From Solirubrobacteraceae bacterium (GTDB lineage Bacteria > Actinomycetota > Thermoleophilia > Solirubrobacterales > Solirubrobacteraceae): a stretch of DNA of 64,000 nt. The stretch's first letter is position 1, and the number at the start of each line of letters is the position of its first letter. The notes beneath the pieces were generated by a model that ran no database searches, had not been told where the DNA came from, and saw only the letters and a list, made by a program, of their open reading frames with translations. Shown here one piece after another: positions 31,213 to 40,432 of the stretch. The position numbers and the translations under genes are program-made. The stretch is from the NCBI GenBank assembly GCA_030690545.1, contig JAUYGN010000028.1:1-64000 (forward strand), read 5' to 3'.

Positions 31213-32457
31213 CTACGCCGCCGGCAGGACCCGCGGCAGCTCGTCGCGCAGCCGCGCGACGAGCTCGGCGACCTCGGCGTCGGCGCCGAGCCGCAGCGCC
31301 CGGTCGCAGGCGTCGATCGCGTCGCTGATGCGATCGGTGCGCGCGAGCGCGTGGGCGTAGCGCGACCACGCGACGGCGCTCTCGCCGTCGATCAGCGTCG
31401 CCTGCTCGCAGGCCGTCAGCTCGGCGCCGAGATCGCCGGCGAGGTGGTAGGCGAGCGCGAGGTCGAGGAGCCCGTCGACGGATGGCACGAGCTCGCGGGC
31501 GCGCTCGAGCGCGGCGATGGCGCCCGCGCGATCCATCAGGCGCAGCCGCAGGCGCCCGAGCCGCTCCCAGGCGTCGGCGTCGCCGGTGCCGCGGTCGACC
31601 GCGCGCTCGGCGGCCTCGGCCGCGAGGTCGATCGCGCCCATGTCCTCGTAGATGCGCGCCGCGAAGCGATGCGGCGCCGGGCGATCGTCCTCGTTGCGCG
31701 CCCAGTCGCGCACTGACCGGCCGGCGGCGTTGAGGTCGCCCGCCTGCCAGAACGCGAGCGTCAGCAGCCGCAGCACGGTCGTGTTCGTCATGTCGGCGTC
31801 GCGCGCGTAGATCAGTCGCTGGGCGGCGAGCGCGTGGTTGCCCTCGAACGTCGCGTGCTGCGCGGCCGCCATGAAGCGCTCGACGCGGTCGGCGGCCTCG
31901 TCGGGCTTGGAGAAGTCGACGAACTGCAACGTTCCGGCGGGCACGGTCCGCACGCCGATGTTGAAGCGCACGCGCGCCCACTGCTGGACGTCGTCGCCGC
32001 TGCCGGTGAAGTAGATCCCGGCCACGCTGCCGACGCCCCACTCCGGATAGGCGACGCAGCGCGCGTAGCGGTGCACGACCGAGTGGTCGGGGACCTGTGA
32101 GGCGAACGGGTCGTTGGCCTCGCGGTCGGCGGCGTGGGCGCGCGCGCGCTGCTGGGCCTCGTAGGCGCGGCGGCCGTCCTCGGCGCGTGCCTCGCGGGCG
32201 GCCGCCGCGCTGACCTTGACGGCGTTGCGCGACACCTTCCCGCCGCGCGAGCCCTCGGCGAGGCGCTCGAGCTGGTCGGCCGCCTCGTTGATCGCCTTGA
32301 GGTGGCGCTCGTGCTCGAAGCGCTTGCCCGGCGGCGCGATGTCGGGGTGCCAGACCTTCGCCTGCCGGCGCCGCGCGAGCTGCACCTCGCGCTTGTCGAA
32401 CGGCGGCTGCAGCTCCAGCAGGAGCAGCGATTGCTCGATGTCGAGGACGCCGGCCAC
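31213..32457 (-). CDS. J-domain / PcrA-type Tudor / TPR protein
   Basis: A 414-residue cytosolic protein. Residues 1-65 form a J-like domain with HPD at 37-39 (QAKVWHPDIAPPGKRF), the Hsp70-stimulating motif. A basic-acidic linker follows. Residues about 132-182 (CVAYPEWGVGSVAGIYFTGS then GDDVQQWARVRFNIGVRTVP) match the Tudor-like C-terminal domain of PcrA/UvrD helicases. The remainder (195-400) is TPR-like (AWERLGRLRLRLMDRAGAIA, AVAWSRYAHALARTDRISDA). The start GTG 32457 is preferred over GTG 32466 because TACTCT ends 10 nt before it but only 1 nt before the other. Confidence 0.85.
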   Translation of the reverse strand: MAGVLDIEQSLLLLELQPPFDKREVQLARRRQAKVWHPDIAPPGKRFEHERHLKAINEAADQLERLAEGSRGGKVSRNAVKVSAAAAREARAEDGRRAYEAQQRARAHAADREANDPFASQVPDHSVVHRYARCVAYPEWGVGSVAGIYFTGSGDDVQQWARVRFNIGVRTVPAGTLQFVDFSKPDEAADRVERFMAAAQHATFEGNHALAAQRLIYARDADMTNTTVLRLLTLAFWQAGDLNAAGRSVRDWARNEDDRPAPHRFAARIYEDMGAIDLAAEAAERAVDRGTGDADAWERLGRLRLRLMDRAGAIAALERARELVPSVDGLLDLALAYHLAGDLGAELTACEQATLIDGESAVAWSRYAHALARTDRISDAIDACDRALRLGADAEVAELVARLRDELPRVLPAA

Positions 32458-32467
32458 GGAACCCACC

Positions 32468-32473
32468 AGAGTA
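32468..32473 (-). promoter_or_regulatory. -10 hexamer TACTCT deciding the J-domain gene start
   Basis: On the minus strand TACTCT ends 10 nt before GTG 32457. The alternative GTG at 32466 would be 1 nt from the hexamer and so outside the transcript. Confidence 0.45.
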
Positions 32474-32526
32474 CCGCCGCAGGCCGGCTGTCCGCGACGT
32501 CGCGAGCCGGTGCGAGCGCGCCGGCG

Positions 32527-33354
32527 CTACGTGATCAGCTTGCGCTCCAGCGCCCGGATCGCCAGGCGCCACAGCACCACGCCGAACAGCACGAGCGCTC
32601 CGAGATGCGCGACGTCGGCCCAGCCCTCCCAGCCGAACGCGGCGTGGCGGACGAGCTCGACGGTGTGGTGCAGCGGGTTGAGGTTGCCGAGGACCTGGAC
32701 CCACTGCGGCAGCCCGCTGAGCGGGAAGAACGTGCCGGCGGTGAGGAACGTCGGCGTGATGACCGTGCTCGTGACGTAGTTGAAGTTGTCGATCGAGTTC
32801 AGCAGGCCGGCGATCATGATCCCGAAGCAGGCCCAGCCGAAGCCGCTGACGAAGGCGATCGCGGGGACGACGAGCATGTCGATGCGCGGCTCGAGGCCGA
32901 ACGCCATCGCGACGAGCAGCGGCACGCAGCCGTACGTCCCGGCGCGGATCGACATCCACAGCGCCTCGCCGGTGACGATCTCCTCGGTATCGACCGGCGC
33001 GGCGAGGATCGCGTCGTAGGTGTGCTGGAACGAGTACTTGACGAACGTTCCGAACATCGCCGGGAAGACCGACGCGAACAGCACCGCGGTGGCGACGACG
33101 CCGGTCCCGACGAAGTCGACGTAGTCATAGCCGGCGACCTGCGAGACGAGCGAGCCGAAGCCGAATCCGAACGCCAGCAGGTAGATCGCCGGCTCGACGG
33201 TCGACGAGAAGCTCGTCGCGCGCCAGTAGGAGCCGAAGTTCGTGATCTCGCGAACGAGGACGCCGCGGATCGCCGATGCCTCGAGCCGGCCGATGCGCCC
33301 GCGCCCGCGCGGGCGCGGCAGGCCGGTCGCTATGACGTCGGCCGCGCGTCCCAT
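32527..33354 (-). CDS. ABC-2 type exporter permease
   Basis: A 275-residue permease with six membrane helices, DrrB/NodJ-like. Recognisable blocks are SYWRATSFSSTVEPAIYLLA, FGTFVKYSFQHTYDAILAAP, FLTAGTFFPLSGLPQWVQVL and LGNLNPLHHTVELVRHAAFG, the ABC-2 signature region. It pairs with the upstream ATPase; the start ATG 33354 shares a base with the ATPase stop (TGATG). The N-terminus has an Arg-rich cytoplasmic stretch (PRPRGRGRIGRLEASAIRG). The substrate is unknown; drugs, lipids or polysaccharides are typical for the family. Confidence 0.9.
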   Translation of the reverse strand: MGRAADVIATGLPRPRGRGRIGRLEASAIRGVLVREITNFGSYWRATSFSSTVEPAIYLLAFGFGFGSLVSQVAGYDYVDFVGTGVVATAVLFASVFPAMFGTFVKYSFQHTYDAILAAPVDTEEIVTGEALWMSIRAGTYGCVPLLVAMAFGLEPRIDMLVVPAIAFVSGFGWACFGIMIAGLLNSIDNFNYVTSTVITPTFLTAGTFFPLSGLPQWVQVLGNLNPLHHTVELVRHAAFGWEGWADVAHLGALVLFGVVLWRLAIRALERKLIT

Positions 33355-34250
33355 CAGGTCACCTCCTCGCCGGTCAGCAGGACGAAGACGTCCTCGAGGT
33401 TCGCGGTCCGGCGCACGCCCTCGGGCAGGTTGCCGTTGCGCTGCTCGACGCCCATCAGGGCGACGCTCGTGCCGGTGCGGCGTGTCCGTATTCCTGCGGT
33501 TGCGGCCTCCCGCTCGGCTTCGAGCAGCCGCGCGGGCGGTCCGTAGACCTCGAGCACCTCGCGGCCGGCGTGCTGGGCGACGAGCTGCGCCGGGGGTCCG
33601 GTCGCGACCGCCTTGCCCGCGGCCATGATCGTCACGCTGTCGGCGAGTCGCTCGGCCTCCTCGATGTAGTGCGTCGACATGAGGATCGAGGTGCCCTCGC
33701 TGCGCAGCGCGTCGATCAGCGCCCACAGCTCCTGGCGCACCTGCGGGTCGAGGCCGACCGTCGGCTCGTCGAGCAGCAGCAGCCGCGGCTGGTGCACGAG
33801 GCCACGCGCGATCAGCAGCCGCCGCCGCATCCCGCCCGACAGCTCGTCGACCTTCGAGCCGCGCCGGTCGGTCAGCTTCGCGATCTGAAGCGCCCGCTCG
33901 ATCGCGGGGCCGCGCTCGGCGCGCTCGAGTCGGTACAGGTGCGCGAAGACGCGCAGGTTCTGCTCGACGGTCAGCGTCGTGTCGAGGTTGTCGAGCTGCG
34001 GTACGACGCCCATCTCGGCGCGCGCGATCTTCGAGGCGCCGGGCAGCGCGTGGCCGAGCACGTCGATCGTCCCGGCGTCGGCGATCACCTGCGCGGTCAG
34101 CATCTTCATCGTCGTCGACTTGCCGGCGCCGTTGGGCCCGAGCAGCCCGATGCAGCTGCCCTCGGGCACCTCGAGGTCGAGCCCGTCGACGGCCACGATC
34201 TCGCCGAAGCGCTTGACGACCGAACGCAGGTGGATTGCAGGATCTGGCAT
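33354..34250 (-). CDS. ABC exporter ATP-binding protein (NodI/DrrA-like)
   Basis: A 298-residue ATPase subunit. Walker A is GLLGPNGAGKSTTMKML, the Q-loop VVPQLDNLDTTLTVEQN, the signature DELSGGMRRRLLIARGL, Walker [15 protein letters not shown], and the H-loop STHYIEEAE. The C-terminal about 70 residues (VLEVYGPPARLLEAEREAAT onward) are the NodI/DrrA-type extension. The start ATG 34250 (MPDPAIHLRS) is chosen because TAGCCT ends 7 nt upstream; the in-frame ATG 34268 would lie outside the transcript. It forms an exporter with the overlapping permease. Confidence 0.93.
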   Translation of the reverse strand: MPDPAIHLRSVVKRFGEIVAVDGLDLEVPEGSCIGLLGPNGAGKSTTMKMLTAQVIADAGTIDVLGHALPGASKIARAEMGVVPQLDNLDTTLTVEQNLRVFAHLYRLERAERGPAIERALQIAKLTDRRGSKVDELSGGMRRRLLIARGLVHQPRLLLLDEPTVGLDPQVRQELWALIDALRSEGTSILMSTHYIEEAERLADSVTIMAAGKAVATGPPAQLVAQHAGREVLEVYGPPARLLEAEREAATAGIRTRRTGTSVALMGVEQRNGNLPEGVRRTANLEDVFVLLTGEEVT

Positions 34251-34257
34251 CGGGTGA

Positions 34258-34263
34258 AGGCTA
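34258..34263 (-). promoter_or_regulatory. -10 hexamer TAGCCT deciding the ABC ATPase start
   Basis: On the minus strand TAGCCT ends 7 nt before ATG 34250, inside the longer open frame that begins at 34268. Confidence 0.55.
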
Positions 34264-34343
34264 GTCACGCGTTCTACGACCGCCGCGCGGACTCGAACTC
34301 ATCGCGCAGCGCAGGAACGGGCCCGCTGGGCGCGGCTCCAGAG

Positions 34344-34392
34344 GGGGTCGTCGAGTCAGCGTCCAAATGGGGGACGCTGACGCGACGACCCC
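34344..34392 (+). repeat. 49-bp palindromic repeat, copy A
   Basis: The left arm 34344-34364 starts GGGGTCGTCGAGTCAGCGTC and pairs with 34372-34392 at 20 of 21 positions around the loop AAATGGG. The element matches 44230-44278 (opposite strand) at 42 of 49 positions. It sits between the ABC ATPase start and the VOC gene. It has no coding role and no U-tract. Confidence 0.75.
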
Positions 34393-34495
34393 GCGATCGG
34401 ACCGCATTTGGAACGGGTATTGAGGACAGCAACTGGACGCAATGGTGGATAGGGTCACGCTGATCCTGCGGCGACCCGAAAGGACAGCGATCACG

Positions 34496-34864
34496 ATGGA
34501 CTGGAAGCTCGAGCTGGTGTCCGTGCCCGTCTCCGACGTGGACCGCGCGAAGGCGTTCTACGAGCAGATCGGCTTCATCGCCGATCACGACCACCAGGTC
34601 ACCGACGACCTGCGCTTCGTTCAGCTGACCCCACCCGGCTCGGGCTGCTCGATCGCGATCGGCACCGGGCTGACCGACTCGTCGCCCGGCTCGCTGGACG
34701 GGCTGCAGCTCGTCGTCGCCGACATCGAGGCCGCGCGGGTGCAGCTGCTGGACCGCGGGGTCGAGGTCGGCGAGGTGGAGGACTTCCCGTGGGGGCGGTT
34801 CGTCTCATTCGGCGATCCCGACGGCAACGCCTGGAGCGTGCAGCAGCTTCCCGACTACGACTAG
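34496..34864 (+). CDS. VOC superfamily protein (glyoxalase/bleomycin-resistance fold)
   Basis: A 122-residue single-module VOC protein. The order of motifs is typical of the large actinobacterial glyoxalase-like group: SVPVSDVDRAKAFYEQIGF, FVQLTPPGSGCSIAIGTGL, LDGLQLVVADIEAARVQLLD, GRFVSFGDPDGNAWSVQQL. The start ATG 34496 has AAAGGA about 10 nt upstream, and TAGGGT (34450-34455) could be its -10, so this gene has a normal leader. The substrate is unknown. Confidence 0.88.
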   Translation: MDWKLELVSVPVSDVDRAKAFYEQIGFIADHDHQVTDDLRFVQLTPPGSGCSIAIGTGLTDSSPGSLDGLQLVVADIEAARVQLLDRGVEVGEVEDFPWGRFVSFGDPDGNAWSVQQLPDYD

Positions 34865-34894
34865 CGCAACGGCCGGCCGCCGTCGAGCGCGAGC

Positions 34895-34900
34895 TACTCT
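34895..34900 (+). promoter_or_regulatory. -10 hexamer TACTCT, leaderless-type
   Basis: TACTCT ends 9 nt before the ettA ATG at 34910. Confidence 0.5.
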
Positions 34901-34909
34901 CAGTCGACC

Positions 34910-36565
<1,656 letters not shown>

Positions 36566-36590
36566 CGCTCCGCCGCTCGCGAACATCGCC

Positions 36591-37436
36591 GTGTCCGACG
36601 TCGTCATCACCGAGTTCACCGATCCTGCCTGCCCGTGGGCGTACTCCGCCGAGCCCTTCCGGCGCCGCCTGATGTGGCTCTACGGCGACGCGATCGAGTG
36701 GCGCCTGCGCATGATCGTCCTCGCCGAGGACCCGCAGGAGTACGTCGACAAGGGCCTCACGATCGAGATGCTGGCGGCGGGCGCCGCGATGATCGCGCGC
36801 GACCACGGCATGCCGATCGACACCTCGCCGCGCTCGCGGATGGCCGCGACGGCGCCGGCCTGCCGCGCGGTCGTCGCGGCCCGGCTGCACGCGCCCGCCG
36901 CCGAGCGGCCGATCCTGCGGGCCTTTCGCCTGCGCGCGATGCGCGGCGAGCTGCTCGACGAGCCGAGCACCGTGCGCGGCGCGGCAGGCGACGCGGGCCT
37001 GGATCCCGACGAGGTGCAGCGCTGGAGCGCGGGGGAGGACGTCGAGCGGGCGATGCGCGAGGACATGCACGCCGCGCGCCACCCGACGCCCGCTGCGCTC
37101 GCGCTCGACGACCGGCTCGCCTCGTGGTCGGGTGGGCGGCGCTACACGTGCCCGTCCTACGAGATCGTCCGCACGTCGGACGGGGCGAGCCTCACCGTGC
37201 CGGGCTTTCAGCCGTTCGCCGCCTACGACGTCGCGCTCGCCAACCTGCTGCCGAGCGCCGACCGGCGAGCGCTGCCGTCCTCGGCGCTCGAGGTGCTCGA
37301 GTGGGCCGGCGAGCCGCTCGCCACGCGCGAGGTGGCGGTCGTCCGCGACGTCGACCACGCCACGGCGCGCGAGCAGCTCGGCCGCGTCGCCGACGAGGAG
37401 CACGTCGGGTCCGACGGGCTCTGGTCGCCGAAGTAG
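36591..37436 (+). CDS. DsbA/FrnE-like thioredoxin-fold protein
   Basis: A 281-residue cytosolic protein of the DsbA family. The N-terminal EFTDPACPWAYSAEPFRRRL has a single cysteine at the CxxC position (CPWA), as in FrnE-like and 2-hydroxychromene-isomerase-like members, so it is not a classical disulfide oxidase. A helical insertion follows (MLAAGAAMIARDHGMPIDTS). Its last about 80 residues (GFQPFAAYDVALANLLPSAD) resemble the closing part of the fold plus an extra tail. The start is GTG 36591, 25 bp after ettA, probably in the same operon. Confidence 0.8.
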   Translation: MSDVVITEFTDPACPWAYSAEPFRRRLMWLYGDAIEWRLRMIVLAEDPQEYVDKGLTIEMLAAGAAMIARDHGMPIDTSPRSRMAATAPACRAVVAARLHAPAAERPILRAFRLRAMRGELLDEPSTVRGAAGDAGLDPDEVQRWSAGEDVERAMREDMHAARHPTPAALALDDRLASWSGGRRYTCPSYEIVRTSDGASLTVPGFQPFAAYDVALANLLPSADRRALPSSALEVLEWAGEPLATREVAVVRDVDHATAREQLGRVADEEHVGSDGLWSPK

Positions 37437-37526
37437 CTCGTCGCGGCTTCGCCGATCGAGCGCCGAGGTGCGAGGTTCGGCAGCTCACGTTCCGCAACTC
37501 GCGCCGCGACGCGCACGCGGTCGTTC

Positions 37527-39128
37527 TCAGCGCGGCAGGACGATGCTCGTCGCCCGCCGCGCGGTCAGCCGCGTCGCGCGGCCGCGGCGCTCGATCACGC
37601 GCACGACGACGCCGTAGCGTCCCGCCCGCGTACCGGCCGGCGGGCGCCAGTCGAGCGTGAACGGGCGCGCCGCGCGCCGCTTGAACTGCCGTGACGACCA
37701 CTGCTTGCGCGCCGCCCGGCGCACCTTCGCGCCCGGACGCCGGACCTCGACGACGACCGTTGCGGTCGCCGCGGTCGTGCTCGTGACGCGCGCGCGGACG
37801 CGGACGACCCGCCCGCGGCGCGTGGTGGTCGCGCGCACCATGAAGCGCGCCCACGTCGACGGCGGCGCGGCGTTGGCGGCGCTCGTCGCGCGCAGCCCGG
37901 GGCGCGCGGCGTACTGCGCGACGAGCGCCTTGAAGAGGCCGCCGTCGTCGTCGGCGCTCAGCGACAGGCCGACGTTGCCGTTGACCGGCGCCGGGTTCGT
38001 GATCCCGTCGCCGACGGCGTCGCAGGCGCACGTCGTGCCGGCGACCGCGTTGCCGAACAGGAACGCGACGATGCCGGCATCGCGGTAGCGCGTCATCACG
38101 GCGCGCGAGGGATCGAGCAGCGTCTCGACGCGGTTGTCCTGGTAGTGGCCGTAGGTGTTGTTCATCGCGCGCATGCGCGTGTTGCCGAGCGGGATCTGCC
38201 ACATGACGCCGGGCCGGGCGAGCGCGCTCGTGATGCGCCCCACGTAGCGCACGTTGCGCAGGAAGTCGTCGGCGTCCCACCAGCCCAGCCGGCCCTCGCC
38301 GTCGACGTGCTCGCGGTAGCCGGCGTCGCGGTCGGCGAACTCGAAGAACAGCAGGTCGAAGCTCGCGCGGAGGCTGCGGTAGAAGGCGACCGAGCGCGCC
38401 GCGAGGGCGTCGACCTCCTCGTCGGGCGGGTCGCTGTGGGAGATGTCGACGCCGGTGCCCCAGACGCTGACGTGGTAGCCGAGCCGGACGTTCGGCGCGT
38501 AGCGGTCGCGCAGGCGCACGACCGCCTGGGCGAAGCCGGCGACGTCGTCGGGCAGGCCGGCGAGCTCGGGCAGGCCGGTCGCCGCGACGTGCGCCGGCAC
38601 GAGCCGCGCGTCGTCGCCGGGCGCGCTGCGCTGCGCGTAGCCCCAGGCGTCGGGCTCGACGTGCAGCACGATCGGATCGACGCCGGTCGCCGCGGCGCGC
38701 ACGAAGAACGTGCGCAGGTCCTGGAAGTACGCCGTCATCGTCGGACGCGAGCCGAGGTTGACGGTCGTCTGCAGGCGCTCGTCGCGCTGCGCGTTGCCGG
38801 GCGCGGACTGCAGCAGCATGTAGTACGAGAAGGCGCTGAGAAAGCCTTGGGCCTGCGCGTCCGCGACGTACTCGCCGACGAACGCGCCGTTGCCGCCGGC
38901 GAACGTCTGCCAGCCGAGACCCGTGTTCGCGCCGCCCGACAGGTAGTGGTAGCGCAGCCCGAGCGGAGTCTGCGCGCGCAGCGCGGCCGCGCCGTGCTCG
39001 GGGTCGTGCATCCCGAGCAGGACGGTGCCCGGCCAGCCGCGCGGGGGCTGGGCGCCGCCGGCGCTCGCCGGCGGCAGCAGAGCGACCAGGGCGGTCGCCG
39101 CGAGGAGGGCGCGCCGGCTCAGGCTCAG
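37527..39128 (-). CDS. Exported TIM-barrel, glycoside-hydrolase-like protein with C-terminal beta domain (start uncertain)
   Basis: About 533 residues. A Tat- or Sec-type signal (SRRALLAATALVALLPPASA) precedes a domain reading MHDPEHGAAAL, YYMLLQSAPGNAQRDERL, PIVLHVEPDAWGYAQRSAPG, RLGYHVSVWGTGVDISHSDP and FFEFADRDAGYREHVDGEGR. The acidic residues at strand ends suggest a glycoside-hydrolase-like barrel. The C-terminal about 120 residues form an Arg-rich immunoglobulin-like domain. No ATG, GTG or TTG precedes the signal peptide in frame. CTG 39128, overlapping the stop of a 22-codon upstream ORF, is proposed; the first in-frame ATG (39011) would lose the signal. The gene is convergent with the DsbA-like gene. 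Confidence 0.7.
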   Translation of the reverse strand: MSLSRRALLAATALVALLPPASAGGAQPPRGWPGTVLLGMHDPEHGAAALRAQTPLGLRYHYLSGGANTGLGWQTFAGGNGAFVGEYVADAQAQGFLSAFSYYMLLQSAPGNAQRDERLQTTVNLGSRPTMTAYFQDLRTFFVRAAATGVDPIVLHVEPDAWGYAQRSAPGDDARLVPAHVAATGLPELAGLPDDVAGFAQAVVRLRDRYAPNVRLGYHVSVWGTGVDISHSDPPDEEVDALAARSVAFYRSLRASFDLLFFEFADRDAGYREHVDGEGRLGWWDADDFLRNVRYVGRITSALARPGVMWQIPLGNTRMRAMNNTYGHYQDNRVETLLDPSRAVMTRYRDAGIVAFLFGNAVAGTTCACDAVGDGITNPAPVNGNVGLSLSADDDGGLFKALVAQYAARPGLRATSAANAAPPSTWARFMVRATTTRRGRVVRVRARVTSTTAATATVVVEVRRPGAKVRRAARKQWSSRQFKRRAARPFTLDWRPPAGTRAGRYGVVVRVIERRGRATRLTARRATSIVLPR

Positions 39129-39193
39129 GACCCGAGGACGAGCTTGGCGATCCGCGCGTGCGAGCCGCGCCCGACGGTGAACATTCGCGTCAT
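39125..39193 (-). CDS. 22-codon ORF overlapping the exported protein's presumed CTG start
   Basis: ATG 39193 opens a frame encoding MTRMFTVGRGSHARIAKLVL then GS, ending at TGA 39127-39125. That stop overlaps the presumed CTG start (39128-39126) of the exported protein as CTGA. It may be a leader ORF that delivers ribosomes to a non-standard start, or the true N-terminus separated by a frameshift. Confidence 0.35.
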   Translation of the reverse strand: MTRMFTVGRGSHARIAKLVLGS

Positions 39194-39232
39194 GCCGTGC
39201 TCCCCGGATGCCCGATCACCTGTACGGGCGGT

Positions 39233-39694
39233 CTACCGCGGCCGCACCTCGAGCTGGCCGATCAGCGCCCCGTTGCCGTGCAGCTCGATCTCGAAGATGC
39301 CCTCGGCCGTCGCGTCGAACGAGAAGCGCGCGCGGCCACCGGGCGCGAGGTCGCGGTACAGGTCGTAGCCGTGCAGGTGGATCTCGTCGGAGGTGTCCGT
39401 CGTGGTGACCTCGATCCGGGCGCGGTCGCCGCGGCGCACGCGGATCCGCTGGACGCCGCCGGCGGGCTCACCTCCGGTCACGCGGATCCGCTCGAAGGTC
39501 GGCGCGGGCGGCGGCGGTGGGGCCGCGGGAGCGGTCGTCGTTCCCGTGCCGGTCGTCGTGGTGGCGGGAGCCGCCGTCGTCGGGGTGGTCGCGGTGGTCG
39601 AGTCCTCGTCGGCGGACGGCGACAGCAGCACGAACGCGACGGCGATCGCGACGACCGCCGCCACCAGGACTCCGATGCGGGCGGGGCCGCTCAT
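39233..39694 (-). CDS. Membrane-anchored cupredoxin-like protein
   Basis: A 153-residue protein with an N-terminal anchor (IGVLVAAVVAIAVAFVLL) and a Thr/Pro/Ala-rich wall-spanning linker (TTATTPTTAAPATTTTGTGT). A beta-sandwich domain follows from about residue 65, resembling the EfeO/cupredoxin_1 type: RIRVRRGDRARIEVTTTDTS, EIHLHGYDLYRDLAPGG, GIFEIELHGNGALIGQLEVR. Two His-containing loops (HLHGY, ELHGN) are present, but the Cys and Met of blue-copper sites are absent, so type 1 copper is unlikely. The start overlaps the HAD gene stop (ATGA). Confidence 0.8.
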   Translation of the reverse strand: MSGPARIGVLVAAVVAIAVAFVLLSPSADEDSTTATTPTTAAPATTTTGTGTTTAPAAPPPPPAPTFERIRVTGGEPAGGVQRIRVRRGDRARIEVTTTDTSDEIHLHGYDLYRDLAPGGRARFSFDATAEGIFEIELHGNGALIGQLEVRPR

Positions 39695-40404
39695 GCGGGC
39701 AGGATAGTTGCGTCGGCGAGCCAACGCTCCAGCACCGCGCCGAGGTCGGCTGCGTCGCGTGCGACGGCGTCGGCCTCGGTCAGCTCGCCGGGGCCGTGGG
39801 GTCCGGTCGCGATCGCGACCACGCGCACCCCGTCGGCGCGCGCGCAGGCGATGTCGCGCGGGGTGTCGCCGATCACGGCGGTCCGCTGCCGCGGCCATGG
39901 CTCGGCGCCTTCGCCGGCGGCCCGGCGGCGCGCGATCGCCGGCAGCATCGCGCGATCCTCGTGGTCAGAGCCGAAGCCGCCGACCCCGCGGGCGAAGTGC
40001 CCGCCGATGCCGGCGGCGCGCAGCTTCATGCGCGCGATCGGCTCGTAGTTTCCGGTCACGAGCGCGAGCATGGCGTCCTCGCGCGCGGCGAGTCGCTCGA
40101 GCAGCTCGGGCATGCCCGGCGCGACGTGCGCCGAGAGGTCGTCGGGGCAGAGCCGGCCGTAGGCCTCGCAGGCGGCGATCCGCACGTCGTCGGCGCGCGC
40201 GTCGATCGCCGCCGCCTCGACGCCGGCCTGGACGAGCAGGCTGCGCGCGATGTCGGCGTCGGTCCGGCCGGCGACCTGGGAGCCCTGGCGCTCGGCCGGG
40301 TCGGTCACGCCGTGCACGACGAGCAGCGCCTCGTGGATCGCGTCGCGGTGGGCGTCGGCGGCGCGCAGCAGCAGCGTCCCGTCGATGTCGAACAGCAGCA
40401 GCAT
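39691..40404 (-). CDS. HAD-superfamily hydrolase (phosphoglycolate phosphatase-like)
   Basis: A 237-residue HAD phosphatase. Motif I is LLLFDIDGTLL (nucleophile D6, general acid D8), motif II ALVTGNYEPI, motif III lysine near RMKLRAAG, and motif IV AVIGDTPRDIACARADG. A helical C1 cap (residues about 15-95) resembles Gph/PGMB-like enzymes. It lies 28 bp downstream of the M42 peptidase gene, and its stop overlaps the cupredoxin-like gene start. The substrate is unknown. Confidence 0.9.
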   Translation of the reverse strand: MLLLFDIDGTLLLRAADAHRDAIHEALLVVHGVTDPAERQGSQVAGRTDADIARSLLVQAGVEAAAIDARADDVRIAACEAYGRLCPDDLSAHVAPGMPELLERLAAREDAMLALVTGNYEPIARMKLRAAGIGGHFARGVGGFGSDHEDRAMLPAIARRRAAGEGAEPWPRQRTAVIGDTPRDIACARADGVRVVAIATGPHGPGELTEADAVARDAADLGAVLERWLADATILPA

Positions 40405-40432
40405 CGTCGCGGCGGCCCGATCGCCGAACCCG

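Noticed and set aside
39233-39694. Blue (type 1) copper protein
   Set aside because: The fold pattern is cupredoxin-like, but the required Cys and Met ligands are missing.
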